Below are positions 17,486 through 25,364 of a stretch of DNA of 64,000 bases, piece by piece. Numbering within the stretch: the first letter of the stretch is position 1; each line of letters starts with the position of its first letter. The stretch is from the NCBI RefSeq assembly GCF_021560175.1, contig NZ_CP091110.1, positions 5,628,001-5,692,000 of the forward strand. The letters run 5' to 3'. Both the position numbers and the translations under genes were made by a program. The stretch comes from Neobacillus drentensis (lineage in GTDB: Bacteria > Bacillota > Bacilli > Bacillales > Cytobacillaceae). The notes beneath the pieces were generated by a model that made no database searches, was not told the origin of the DNA, and worked only from the letters and a program-made list of their open reading frames with translations.

Positions 17486-17927
17486 TCTCCTTTCTCGTTA
17501 ATAGATTTTTTTCCCATTGATCTAAAATGCTCGCATTTTGGTTTGTTACAGGTATGTGTGATCCGGCAAGAGAGGTGTCAATAAACTGCTTCATGGATGA
17601 TGCTTTTGCTTTCTTTCGAAGCCATCTTACTAATAGAACGAGAACGGCTAGTCCTATAATAAGGAAAAGCCAAGGGAATCCGCCGCCATGGTGAGCACCA
17701 TTCATTATGTGATGATGATGGTCGAATCCGCCTCTCTGCCCCATCCCGCCTTGTTGCGTGATGCCACCCTGTTGTCCCGCACCACTTGGTTGAGCCATTC
17801 CACCAGGACCGCGTCCTCCTCCTCGGCCTCTATCTCCTCCTAGTAAAAAGTGGAGCACGTTAAATACTAAAACAGTAGCAGCCACGATCACTCCCCAAAA
17901 AACACCCTTTTTTACCTTTGTATTCAT
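17478..17927 (-). CDS. Glycine-rich small membrane protein partnering PspA, copy 1
   Basis: 149 residues from ATG 17927, chosen for the GGAGATAAGG site just upstream. The open frame continues upstream through a REP copy to 18059, which would add a spurious REP-encoded N-terminus. One helix at about 8-28 is followed by a Gly/Gln-rich stretch (GGDRGRGGGRGPGG; QQGGITQQGG), a second helix (FPWLFLIIGLAVLVLLV) and a basic tail ending DQWEKNLLTRKENE. Paralogue of 22053-22448. Likely the membrane anchor or sensor for the co-translated PspA protein (inference). Confidence 0.75.
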   Translation of the reverse strand: MNTKVKKGVFWGVIVAATVLVFNVLHFLLGGDRGRGGGRGPGGMAQPSGAGQQGGITQQGGMGQRGGFDHHHHIMNGAHHGGGFPWLFLIIGLAVLVLLVRWLRKKAKASSMKQFIDTSLAGSHIPVTNQNASILDQWEKNLLTRKENE

Positions 17928-17983
17928 ATCCTTATCTCCTCTCCTTCCTTGATAGATTGAATAATAATAGAGTTTGGTGAAAA

Positions 17984-18040
17984 GGAAGCATGGGGACGGT
18001 TCTTTTGCTTCCGAAGCATGAGAACCGTCCCCATGCTTTT
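17984..18040. repeat. REP palindrome upstream of PspA operon 1
   Basis: CATGGGGACGGTTCTTTTGC ... GCATGAGAACCGTCCCCATG. Here it sits in an upstream region, between divergently transcribed operons. Confidence 0.92.
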
Positions 18041-18083
18041 TGTAAAGGGTTTCATACAAAGGTTCATACTTATGTCACATTTA

Positions 18084-18101
18084 TTGTGAAAAACTTCACA
18101 A
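18084..18101. promoter_or_regulatory. Rex operator upstream of ldh
   Basis: TTGTGAA-AAAC-TTCACAA is a perfect Rex (NADH/NAD+ redox sensor) palindrome. It is followed 8 nt later by TATACT (18110-18115), so bound Rex would block the ldh promoter until NADH accumulates. Confidence 0.88.
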
Positions 18102-18202
18102 ACTAGTGATATACTAACACCATCAAGTTGCTAATCAATCATGACATCAAGAAATTAGCTTATCTCATTTTAGTAAATTTCATATAAAGAGGGGAAATCA
18201 TC

Positions 18203-19150
18203 ATGGAAAACAGAAATAAGAAAGTGAATCGAGTAGTGTTAATTGGAACAGGTGCAGTTGGATGCAGCTATGCTTACTCTATGATTAATCAAGGCGTAGC
18301 TGAAGAATTAGTTCTGATCGATGTGAATGAAGCAAAATCAGAGGGCGAAGCGATGGACCTGAATCATGGAATCCCATTTGCTCCATCTCCAATCAATGTG
18401 TGGAGCGGTACTTATCAAGATTGTGAAACAGCGGACTTAGTGGTCATCACAGCAGGATTAGCGCAAAAGCCAGGTGAAACCCGTCTACAATTAGTCGAAA
18501 AGAACACTAAAATTTTTAAAGAAATCGTAAAAAACATCATGGCCAGTGGCTTTGACGGCATCTTTTTGGTCGCAACCAACCCCGTCGACATTTTAACCTA
18601 TGTGACTTGGAAAGAATCTGGGCTGCCAAAAGAGCGGGTGATTGGTTCTGGAACCGTCCTAGATTCTGCCCGACTTCGCTTTGCGCTTGGCCAGCATTTT
18701 AACATGGACACACGAAATGTACATGCTTATATCATCGGTGAACATGGCGATACCGAACTTCCGGTTTGGAGCCGCGCTTCAGTAGGAGTGGAACGACTTG
18801 AAGAACTTCCAGCTGAAAAACTAAACCATGAATGCTTAGAAAACATTTTCGTTAATGTCCGTGATGCGGCTTATCATATCATTGAGCGAAAAGGCGCTAC
18901 CTATTATGGCATCGGCATGTCTCTTGTCCGGATTACGAAAGCAATTTTAAATAATGAAAATTGTATCTTAACGGTATCCTCTTATCTAGATGGCCAATAT
19001 GGACAAAAAGATGTATTTATCGGCGTTCCATCTGTTATTAACCGTGGCGGAATCCGTGAAGTGATCGAAATCGACTTAAATGAAAAAGAAAAACAGCAAT
19101 TTAATCATTCCGTTACCGTCTTAAAAGAAACTATGAAACCCGTAATTTAA
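18203..19150 (+). CDS. ldh: L-lactate dehydrogenase
   Basis: 315 residues. NAD-binding motif VVLIGTGAVGCSYAY, substrate loop AQKPGETR (Gln88 gives lactate rather than malate specificity; Arg94), catalytic His181 in IIGEHGDTELPVWS. It reduces pyruvate to L-lactate and regenerates NAD+ under oxygen limitation. The Rex operator and promoter lie about 100 bp upstream. The co-transcribed MFS carrier follows after 42 nt. Confidence 0.95.
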   Translation: MENRNKKVNRVVLIGTGAVGCSYAYSMINQGVAEELVLIDVNEAKSEGEAMDLNHGIPFAPSPINVWSGTYQDCETADLVVITAGLAQKPGETRLQLVEKNTKIFKEIVKNIMASGFDGIFLVATNPVDILTYVTWKESGLPKERVIGSGTVLDSARLRFALGQHFNMDTRNVHAYIIGEHGDTELPVWSRASVGVERLEELPAEKLNHECLENIFVNVRDAAYHIIERKGATYYGIGMSLVRITKAILNNENCILTVSSYLDGQYGQKDVFIGVPSVINRGGIREVIEIDLNEKEKQQFNHSVTVLKETMKPVI

Positions 19151-19192
19151 GGAATTTTTATAAAATCCTTATTAAGGAAAGAAGATGAAAGC

Positions 19193-20416
19193 ATGGAAAC
19201 GTTGAATCAAACAAAAAAAGGTTATTTTATGATGGCGGTTTTATGGCTGGCCTATGTAACCTTTGCCATGAACTGGGTGGCGGGTTCTTCCTTGACACCG
19301 CAAATTACCAAAACATTTTTCGGTGGGCCGGTTGATCCGATTATTTCTCAATTAGTGAACTATTCGATTACGACAGCGCGTGTATTCGCCAATATTTTAG
19401 CAGCCATAGTACTTATGAAATTAGGACCTAGAAAAGCAGCCGGCACGGCGATTGGCCTGTTAATGATGGGACTTGTTGCGATTTATCTGCCTAATTATTG
19501 GGCCTATACAGTCGCTCGGATGGTCATGGCCGTCGGGGGTTCGATGGTCATTGTCTACATGAACCCAATCGTGGCCCACTATGTAAAAAATTCAAAAACA
19601 AAGCTGCGCATTAATGCGGCCAATACGGTTGCCTATAATGCCGGTGCCTTTATTGTTGCTGTATTATTCACTGTTTTTGCCAAGCAAATGGTCGCCAATT
19701 GGCGCATAACGTTAACGTTTTTTGCTTCTTTAACGATTCTTTTTTTTATTGGCTGGCTTTGGAAAGCAGAGAACTTTGAGACTAACGAAACGGGTGAAAA
19801 AACGGAAAAGTATGGCTACAAAGATGCGCTCAAAGATGGATTTCTCTGGCGCTATGGCTTGGCGTTTGCTTCCTTTTTAACTCTGTATGTCTTATCGCTC
19901 GTGAGCTTTAAAGCGATTTTTGACCAATATACCTTGTTAAATGGATCTGTGACGAACCTGTTAATCTCGGGCTTCGGCATTCTTGGCACATTTGCCGGAA
20001 TTACCATAGGGAATAAAGGGGTACCAAGGAAGCCGATTCTTCTGTTCTCAGGGACTGTCATGGTAGGAACGTTTGCCCTTGCGATTGTTTTCGCGAATAA
20101 AATTCCGCTCCTATCTTACACGCTTATTTCAATTTCCGGATTTGCGATGTATATCCAGTACCCAATCTTTTTGAATCTCCCTCATGAATTAAAAGGGATG
20201 ACTCCACAAAGATTGACCATTATGTTTGGATTATTTTGGGCTATTGCCTACGCAGGCCAAACGATTGCAACCATTATTTGGAGCTTTATATTAGGCTCTT
20301 CCGGATACACACCAGCCATGATCTTCTTCATCGCGGCCTCCAGCCTGTACATCTTTTTGGTCGCTACCTTCCCCGAAACAAGACAGAAGGCAGCCGCTGC
20401 AAGGAAAGCAGCATAG
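19193..20416 (+). CDS. MFS transporter co-transcribed with ldh
   Basis: 407 residues with about twelve membrane helices, resembling the CynX/NimT-like branch of the major facilitator superfamily (VYMNPIVAHYVKNSKTKLRINAANTVAYNAGAF in the middle). AAGGAAAG precedes ATG 19193. Position directly behind ldh under the Rex-controlled promoter suggests export of lactate or exchange of a fermentation acid; this is context only. The operon terminator at 20470-20506 is embedded between two separated REP arms. Confidence 0.8.
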   Translation: METLNQTKKGYFMMAVLWLAYVTFAMNWVAGSSLTPQITKTFFGGPVDPIISQLVNYSITTARVFANILAAIVLMKLGPRKAAGTAIGLLMMGLVAIYLPNYWAYTVARMVMAVGGSMVIVYMNPIVAHYVKNSKTKLRINAANTVAYNAGAFIVAVLFTVFAKQMVANWRITLTFFASLTILFFIGWLWKAENFETNETGEKTEKYGYKDALKDGFLWRYGLAFASFLTLYVLSLVSFKAIFDQYTLLNGSVTNLLISGFGILGTFAGITIGNKGVPRKPILLFSGTVMVGTFALAIVFANKIPLLSYTLISISGFAMYIQYPIFLNLPHELKGMTPQRLTIMFGLFWAIAYAGQTIATIIWSFILGSSGYTPAMIFFIAASSLYIFLVATFPETRQKAAAARKAA

Positions 20417-20419
20417 GTG

Positions 20420-20549
20420 GGAGCATGGGGACGGTTCTTGTGCTTCCAGTTTTGAAGACATTCTAATGTAAAACCCCCTTCGCTTTGTTGGCGAAAGGGG
20501 TTTTTCTCTTTCTGTGGAGGAAGCAAGAGAACCGTCCCCTCGCTTCCTA
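20420..20549. repeat. Split REP: two arms separated by a terminator
   Basis: Left arm CATGGGGACGGTTCTTGTGC (from about 20424) and right arm GGAAGCAAGAGAACCGTCCC (20519-20538) are 70 bp apart. Between them lies the rho-independent terminator of the ldh operon. Confidence 0.85.
20470..20506 (+). terminator. Terminator of the ldh-MFS operon
   Basis: CCCCCTTCGC...GCGAAAGGGGTTTTT hairpin nested inside the split REP. Confidence 0.88.
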
Positions 20550-21302
20550 ACTGAAAACCCCACTAAGTGCGGACCAGATCTGATTTTTTACTGTGAGAAG
20601 ATTAGTGGTCATTCCTAGATCAAAATGAAATGGCAGGCTGATAAAATTCAGTGTGAAAAAGTAGCCGGCAAACAAGGTCTGGCTAAACAGGATAAGTCCT
20701 AAAATAACGGCCGGAACAAATTTCGTTTGAACCAATGCTGCCTTCCTCTTCGGATTGCTTCGCGACATAAAAGCTTGTCTGCACACTTTAAATGCACTAA
20801 TCATCGACTGCATAAATAGCACCGATGCTAGGAATATACTAAGATGAACGAGAATCATTTCAACGTTAACATATGCAGGTAAAACCGTAACGTAGCGGAA
20901 ATAGACGGGCAAGGTCAATAGTGTCGTAACGGACAGTCCCCAAACCACACCAAATGCGTTGCGGACCCACAACAGTAAAGCAACCACACTAAGTCCTAAA
21001 TACAGATAAATAACGAAATGATAGTCTCCTCTCGTTACCAAATAAAACAACCCAATCGCGACCAACGAAGCACCCGTGTAACCTGCATACGAAATAAGTG
21101 CTCTTTTAAACGGTGAAGCAGCACTCCCAGTTGTCTGTCCAGAACCATCCCGATAAAGATGAATCTTACCACCTTCCAAGCAAGCACTAATCACGAGGTT
21201 AACTAAGTTATGGAAGTGTGCAAAATAGGTCCTTAAAAAAGGAAGCATGCTCCCCAGCAACGCTGCACCTAAATAAATCAAAATCAACGTTGGCGTATCC
21301 AA
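20547..21302 (-). CDS. M50B-like membrane protein with degenerate active site
   Basis: 251 residues, about six helices. The segment HNLVNLVISACLEGGKIHLYRDGSGQT aligns with the HELGHALAALLTGGKV...DGSGQT core of M50B-like membrane peptidases. The first His and GGK...DGSG are kept, but the catalytic Glu and second His are Asn. Proteolytic activity is therefore doubtful. The start is TTG 21302 with AGGAGG 7 nt upstream. It follows PspA copy 2 but a terminator (21335-21362) intervenes. The M50B assignment is inferred from motif shape. Confidence 0.6.
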   Translation of the reverse strand: MDTPTLILIYLGAALLGSMLPFLRTYFAHFHNLVNLVISACLEGGKIHLYRDGSGQTTGSAASPFKRALISYAGYTGASLVAIGLFYLVTRGDYHFVIYLYLGLSVVALLLWVRNAFGVVWGLSVTTLLTLPVYFRYVTVLPAYVNVEMILVHLSIFLASVLFMQSMISAFKVCRQAFMSRSNPKRKAALVQTKFVPAVILGLILFSQTLFAGYFFTLNFISLPFHFDLGMTTNLLTVKNQIWSALSGVFS

Positions 21303-21334
21303 TGTAAATCCTCCTCTCTTAACTAGATAGAAAG

Positions 21335-21362
21335 AAAAGCACCAGCCCTATTAGGCGGTGCT
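21335..21362 (-). terminator. Terminator between PspA copy 2 and the M50B-like gene
   Basis: On the minus strand AGCACCGCC...GGC-T-GGTGCT is followed by TTTTC. Confidence 0.7.
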
Positions 21363-21373
21363 CCTCCCTTGAA

Positions 21374-22060
21374 TTATAATGCGGCCACTTTTTCCTTTTC
21401 ACTCTTTAACTTTTCAAGCTCCTTGGTTAGCTCTTCCTCGCTCACATAGTGATCGAATGCGGCATCAAACGCAGCTAACGGAGTGGCAAATTGATTGCCT
21501 GCCTGTACTTCTGCTTCCATCATTAAAATCTTTTCTTCCGCACGCGCCACTCCTCTTGCAATATCATCCGTATTGAAAGAAACGGTCACTTTCTGGATTT
21601 GTTTCAACGACTGAGCCACATTCGCACGGGATGCTAACAAGATTTTCTTTTGCTGCATTTGGTTATACTTTTCCTTGAGCTGGTCCAATTTTTCAACAAG
21701 GATTTGCGTTTGTCCCTTAATCGACTCCAATTGCTCCACGTATAGTTGCAGCTGATTTTCTTTGGTCATCTTTTCTTGCACGGCCAGCTTTGCGATGGCC
21801 TCTTCCCCTTGTTCAAGTGCGAGCTTCGCTTGACGTGTACGCTTGTCCACTACTAATTTCGTTTCAGCAATGAGCGCTGCCTGCTTTTTCTCTACAAAAA
21901 TTTGTCGAGCTAAGGCATTCTGACCTTTAACAATCTCCTGTTCCATTTCCCGAGAATACTCATTTAACATCGCAATCGGATCTTCAATCCCGTCTAATAA
22001 TCCATTAAGTTCCGCCATTGTAATGGTTTTTAATCTTTTAAAAATACCCATTTTATTCAT
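21374..22060 (-). CDS. PspA/IM30 family protein, copy 2
   Basis: 228 residues with N-terminus MNKMGIFKRLKTITMAELNGLLDGIEDPIAMLNEYSREMEQEI and long coiled-coil helices. Clear paralogue of the product of 16820-17485, with a slightly longer, Lys/Glu-rich tail (EKLKSEKEKVAAL). It overlaps the upstream membrane-protein gene by 8 nt, the same coupling as in operon 1. Expected role: membrane-stress protection at the inner face of the cell membrane. Confidence 0.88.
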   Translation of the reverse strand: MNKMGIFKRLKTITMAELNGLLDGIEDPIAMLNEYSREMEQEIVKGQNALARQIFVEKKQAALIAETKLVVDKRTRQAKLALEQGEEAIAKLAVQEKMTKENQLQLYVEQLESIKGQTQILVEKLDQLKEKYNQMQQKKILLASRANVAQSLKQIQKVTVSFNTDDIARGVARAEEKILMMEAEVQAGNQFATPLAAFDAAFDHYVSEEELTKELEKLKSEKEKVAAL

Positions 22061-22448
22061 TCTCCTTTTTAGTTAAAATCGTTTTTTCCCATTGATCCAA
22101 AATAGCAGCATTTTGGTTTGTGACTGGTATATGCGAACCTGCAAGTGAGGTATCAATAAACTGTTGCATCGAAGAAGTTTTTGACTTCTTTCTAAGCCAT
22201 CTTACTAATAGGACAAGGACAGCTAGTCCAATAATAAGGAAAAGCCAAGGGAATCCACCGCCATGGTGCGGACCATTCATCATCTGGTGGCCCGCAAATC
22301 CGCCGCGGCCTCCCATTTCACCATGTCCTCCTGGACCTCTAGCAAAAGCGCTTCTTCCTCCTAGAAGAAAATGGAGTACGTTGATCACCATGACAGTTGA
22401 CGCAACGATGACTCCCCAGAAAATTCCTTTTTCCACTTTTGTATTCAT
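22053..22448 (-). CDS. Glycine-rich small membrane protein partnering PspA, copy 2
   Basis: 131 residues, MNTKVEKGIFWGVIVASTVMVINVLHFLLGG, then a Gly/His-rich linker (GPGGHGEMGGRGGFAGHQ) and a second helix (GGGFPWLFLIIGLAVLVLLV) identical to that of its paralogue at 17478-17927. The tail DQWEKTILTKKENE runs into the PspA start. The linker is shorter than in copy 1, which has extra Gln/Gly repeats. AAAGGAGG precedes the ATG. Confidence 0.75.
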   Translation of the reverse strand: MNTKVEKGIFWGVIVASTVMVINVLHFLLGGRSAFARGPGGHGEMGGRGGFAGHQMMNGPHHGGGFPWLFLIIGLAVLVLLVRWLRKKSKTSSMQQFIDTSLAGSHIPVTNQNAAILDQWEKTILTKKENE

Positions 22449-22577
22449 CTCATTTTTTCCTCCTTTCGTTACCTGATGTAATGAATTTTAGACGGGAATG
22501 GTGAAAACTTGGTGAAAAGAAACATTTATTTTTAAAAAGATGAGTAAGTTCTATAAATACAGCGAATTTTTTCCATT

Positions 22578-22610
22578 AAAAAAGCCAGCATACTAGATGC
22601 TGACTTTTTT
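22578..22610. terminator. Terminator of the TauE gene
   Basis: AAAAAAGCCAGCAT...ATGCTGACTTTTTT between PspA operon 2 and the TauE/SafE gene. Confidence 0.8.
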
Positions 22611-22619
22611 ACAACATGA

Positions 22620-23384
22620 TTAAATTAACTTTAATCCACTCACAAAAATCAATACCGCCACAACCGCCCGCAGCGGTCTCGTCGGAACTTTTGCGGAAAT
22701 CGTACTTCCGATTAGGACTCCAGGAATAGAACCCATTAATAGATTCCCCACAAGCATATAATTAACATTTCCATATCCAATATGAAGCATCCCTGCGACC
22801 GTTACCAGTAGAAACGCATGAGAAATATCAGTGCCCACCATCTCAGATGTCTTCATTTTATAAAGATAGATCATCGCGACAGCGAATAAAGAACCTGAAC
22901 CTAATGAAGTGAGTCCAACAATAAATCCAAACACGCAGCCTATTAAAATCGTTAGACCCTTTTTTTCGCTCAAAAGCTTCGTCTGCCAACGATTAGGCCG
23001 TAACCGCTTCTCCATGAACGTTTTGATAATGATCGCAATCGAGACAAATACCAATACATATCCAAGGGCGTGGCGAATGATTTGTTCCTGGTTATGGTAA
23101 GAGGCTTCAAAAAAATGAAGGGCCGCGATGGCGATGACCGCACTCGGGATACTCCCCATTGCGAGATACTTTACCATTTGAACATTCACTGTTTTTTGTC
23201 TCCAATGCTGCACAACACCGAATAGTTTCGTGATTGAATTATAAACAAGGTCTGTTCCAACGGCAATCGATGGATTAACCCCTATTAAAATTAACACCGG
23301 TGTCAGGAGTGCTGCTCCACCCACGCCAGTCATCCCTACCAGAAAACCTACCAAGAGTCCCATCAACGCAATCCCTATACTCAT
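22620..23384 (-). CDS. TauE/SafE-family sulfite/sulfonate exporter-like permease
   Basis: 254 residues from ATG 23384; the longer frame to 23462 has an atypical leader (YLYIILYKYLELNEDRACD). About eight helices in two homologous halves, with GLLVGFLVGMTGVGGAALLTPVLILIG at the start and GLTSLGSGSLFAVAMIYLY at the second repeat. The family moves sulfite, sulfoacetate or other anions across the membrane; direction and ligand are unknown here. Two direct ATATAGGA(A/T)T motifs 18 bp apart precede it (23421-23448) and may be an operator. Confidence 0.82.
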   Translation of the reverse strand: MSIGIALMGLLVGFLVGMTGVGGAALLTPVLILIGVNPSIAVGTDLVYNSITKLFGVVQHWRQKTVNVQMVKYLAMGSIPSAVIAIAALHFFEASYHNQEQIIRHALGYVLVFVSIAIIIKTFMEKRLRPNRWQTKLLSEKKGLTILIGCVFGFIVGLTSLGSGSLFAVAMIYLYKMKTSEMVGTDISHAFLLVTVAGMLHIGYGNVNYMLVGNLLMGSIPGVLIGSTISAKVPTRPLRAVVAVLIFVSGLKLI

Positions 23385-23497
23385 ATCGCACGCCCTATCT
23401 TCATTTAATTCCAAGTATTTATATAGGATTATATATAAATATAGGAATCTTGTAAATAACAAACTTCCTATAAATTCAGATAATTTATTAGACGGCT

Positions 23498-23532
23498 AAA
23501 AAAAATCCGCCCCATTCTGGGCCGGATTTCTT
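23498..23532 (-). terminator. Terminator downstream of the CBS gene
   Basis: AAATCCGgCCC...GGGcGGATTTTTTTT on the minus strand. Confidence 0.8.
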
Positions 23533-23598
23533 CGAGCAATATGCCCAATCAACAGCAGCCATTTTACCCACTATATGAAAATAGTAAGTGAAACGTGA

Positions 23599-24027
23599 TT
23601 ATTTTTTAGGCTCAGCTGGAACCGATATTTCTTTAAGGGCTTCTCCTGCCTCATCACTCGACTGATTATTTACCGCCAAATCGCCAAGCGAGACCATTCC
23701 AACCAATTTATCACTTTCCACGATCGGAAGGCGGCGAATCTGTTCATGAGACATGATTTTGGCAGCTTCCTCAACAGACATGTCTTTGGTGCCTGTCACC
23801 ACGATATTATTTGCTAGTAAATCAGAAACGGGTGATGCATCCGGAAGTTCGTTTGCTAATCCCTTTATCACTAAGTCTCGGTCGGTAATGATTCCCACTA
23901 GCTTATCATTTTCACAAATGGGAATGGCACCCACATCCAATTCTTTCATTTTTTTTGCGACTTCTTTACAAGTACTTTCAGGAGTACAGCAATCGATATC
24001 GGTTGTCATAACATCAGCAACATTCAT
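23599..24027 (-). CDS. Tandem CBS-domain protein
   Basis: 142 residues from ATG 24027 (AAAGGAGG upstream; the longer frame to 24063 is rejected). Two CBS motifs: MNVADVMTTDIDCCTPESTCKEVAKKM...GIITDRDLVIKG (1-65) and SDLLANNIVVTGTKDMSVEEAAKIM...GMVSLGDLAVN (66-130). Stand-alone CBS pairs bind adenosine nucleotides and are often stress- or energy-responsive. No catalytic domain is attached. Resembles the YhcV/YlbB type of Bacillus. Confidence 0.85.
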   Translation of the reverse strand: MNVADVMTTDIDCCTPESTCKEVAKKMKELDVGAIPICENDKLVGIITDRDLVIKGLANELPDASPVSDLLANNIVVTGTKDMSVEEAAKIMSHEQIRRLPIVESDKLVGMVSLGDLAVNNQSSDEAGEALKEISVPAEPKK

Positions 24028-24131
24028 TTTAATGCCTCCTTTATTCCTTCTTATTGGATTCATACCCGCCCCATTTTATTGTTAAACTTCACTATCCAAG
24101 CTGATAAAAATGGGATAGCTCTTCATTCCAC

Positions 24132-24164
24132 AAAAAAACCCATCCAACTAAGCTGGATGGGTTT
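24132..24164. terminator. Terminator of the BASS transporter gene
   Basis: AACCCATCCA...TGGATGGGTTT with an A-run on the left, which becomes the U-tract on the minus strand. Confidence 0.85.
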
Positions 24165-24169
24165 CAAAA

Positions 24170-25132
24170 TCAAACGACGCGTTTGATACTTTTCGTATTT
24201 TGATTTTTTTCTTTCATACGGCTGAAAATATTCGCCAAAACTGAACCAGATAAATTATGCCACACACTGAAAATCGCACTAGGTACAGCGGCTAATGGCG
24301 AGAAGTGAGCCGTCGCGATTGCCACTCCCAAGCCTGAATTCTGCATACCGACTTCCATTGCCACCGCCTTTTGTTTGGCCAGATCCATTCCGCATAAACG
24401 GGCAAAGAAAAAGCCAATCAAGAATCCTAATAGATTATGAAGGATGACAACTCCAAAAATAAGCAACCCAGTTTCGGCAATCTTAGAAGCGCTGCCTGCT
24501 ACAACAGCCGATACAATCAACACAATCGCAATAACGGAAACAAGCGGCAAAGCTTTCGCACCAGCTCTCGCCTGTTTGCCAAAAAACTTTTTAATAATAA
24601 AGCCGATTGCCAATGGAACGATGACCACCTGTACAATTTGAAGGAACAAGGAAGCCACACTAACATCAACCCACTTGCTCGCAAATAGTAGAATTAACAA
24701 TGGTGTGACAATTGGTGCAAGAATCGTAGAAACAGAGGCAATTCCAACAGCCAGAGCCACATTTCCTCTTGCTAAAAACACCATCACATTCGAAGCTGTT
24801 CCACTCGGGCAGCATCCTACTAAAATAACCCCTACTGCGACTTCCTTCGGTAAATGAAGTCCGACCGCCAATAAAAACGCTAGCAGCGGCATGATCACAA
24901 AGTGACCAACAACCCCGAGCGCCACTTCCTTTGGTCTCTTAAATACTTCTTTAAAATCCGATAACTCCAGCGTTAGGCCCATCCCAAACATCACAATCCC
25001 TAAAAGTGGAACAATATAGCCTCCAAGCCAGACAAAGTGAGACGGAAAGTTAAAAGCGATCACGGCAAAGATTAACACCCACAACGTAAAAGTTTTCCCA
25101 GCAAAGCCGCTGATTTTCTCGATGACTCCCAT
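24170..25132 (-). CDS. Bile acid:sodium symporter family (BASS) transporter
   Basis: 320 residues, about ten helices. Family motifs include MFGMGLTLELSDFKEV, the sodium-site region VILVGCCPSGTASNVMVFLARGNVALAV and MEVGMQNSGLGVAIA in the second half. Bacterial members (YocS/PanS group) transport organic acids such as ketopantoate or glutarate with Na+. Single gene with an AT-rich promoter region upstream. Substrate not assignable. Confidence 0.87.
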   Translation of the reverse strand: MGVIEKISGFAGKTFTLWVLIFAVIAFNFPSHFVWLGGYIVPLLGIVMFGMGLTLELSDFKEVFKRPKEVALGVVGHFVIMPLLAFLLAVGLHLPKEVAVGVILVGCCPSGTASNVMVFLARGNVALAVGIASVSTILAPIVTPLLILLFASKWVDVSVASLFLQIVQVVIVPLAIGFIIKKFFGKQARAGAKALPLVSVIAIVLIVSAVVAGSASKIAETGLLIFGVVILHNLLGFLIGFFFARLCGMDLAKQKAVAMEVGMQNSGLGVAIATAHFSPLAAVPSAIFSVWHNLSGSVLANIFSRMKEKNQNTKSIKRVV

Positions 25133-25364
25133 AAATGAATCCCCCTAAATTATTTCGTTTTTCCAAATATTTAATATTTTTATATATTAGAATAAATATT
25201 TAAAAAAATCAATATTTTCTATACAATAATTAATTCTTAAAAAAATAAGCCTAAATGCAAGGGGTTACAGCTTCAAAGGGGAATTTTCGGAAATCTTTCG
25301 TCTGTACATTTTTTGAAAATTTCCTATATAATTAAGATTATATTTATTTAAAGGAGCAGACAAA

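Noticed and set aside
17928..18059. N-terminal extension of the small membrane protein (YKKHGDGSHASEAKEPSPC)
   Set aside because: It is REP sequence read through in frame. A good ribosome-binding site and conserved start lie at 17927, matching the paralogue at 22448.
25133..25364. SAM riboswitch (S-box) before the MetE-like gene
   Set aside because: The family is S-box controlled in B. subtilis, so I looked for the conserved core and terminator; neither is present in the 232-bp gap.
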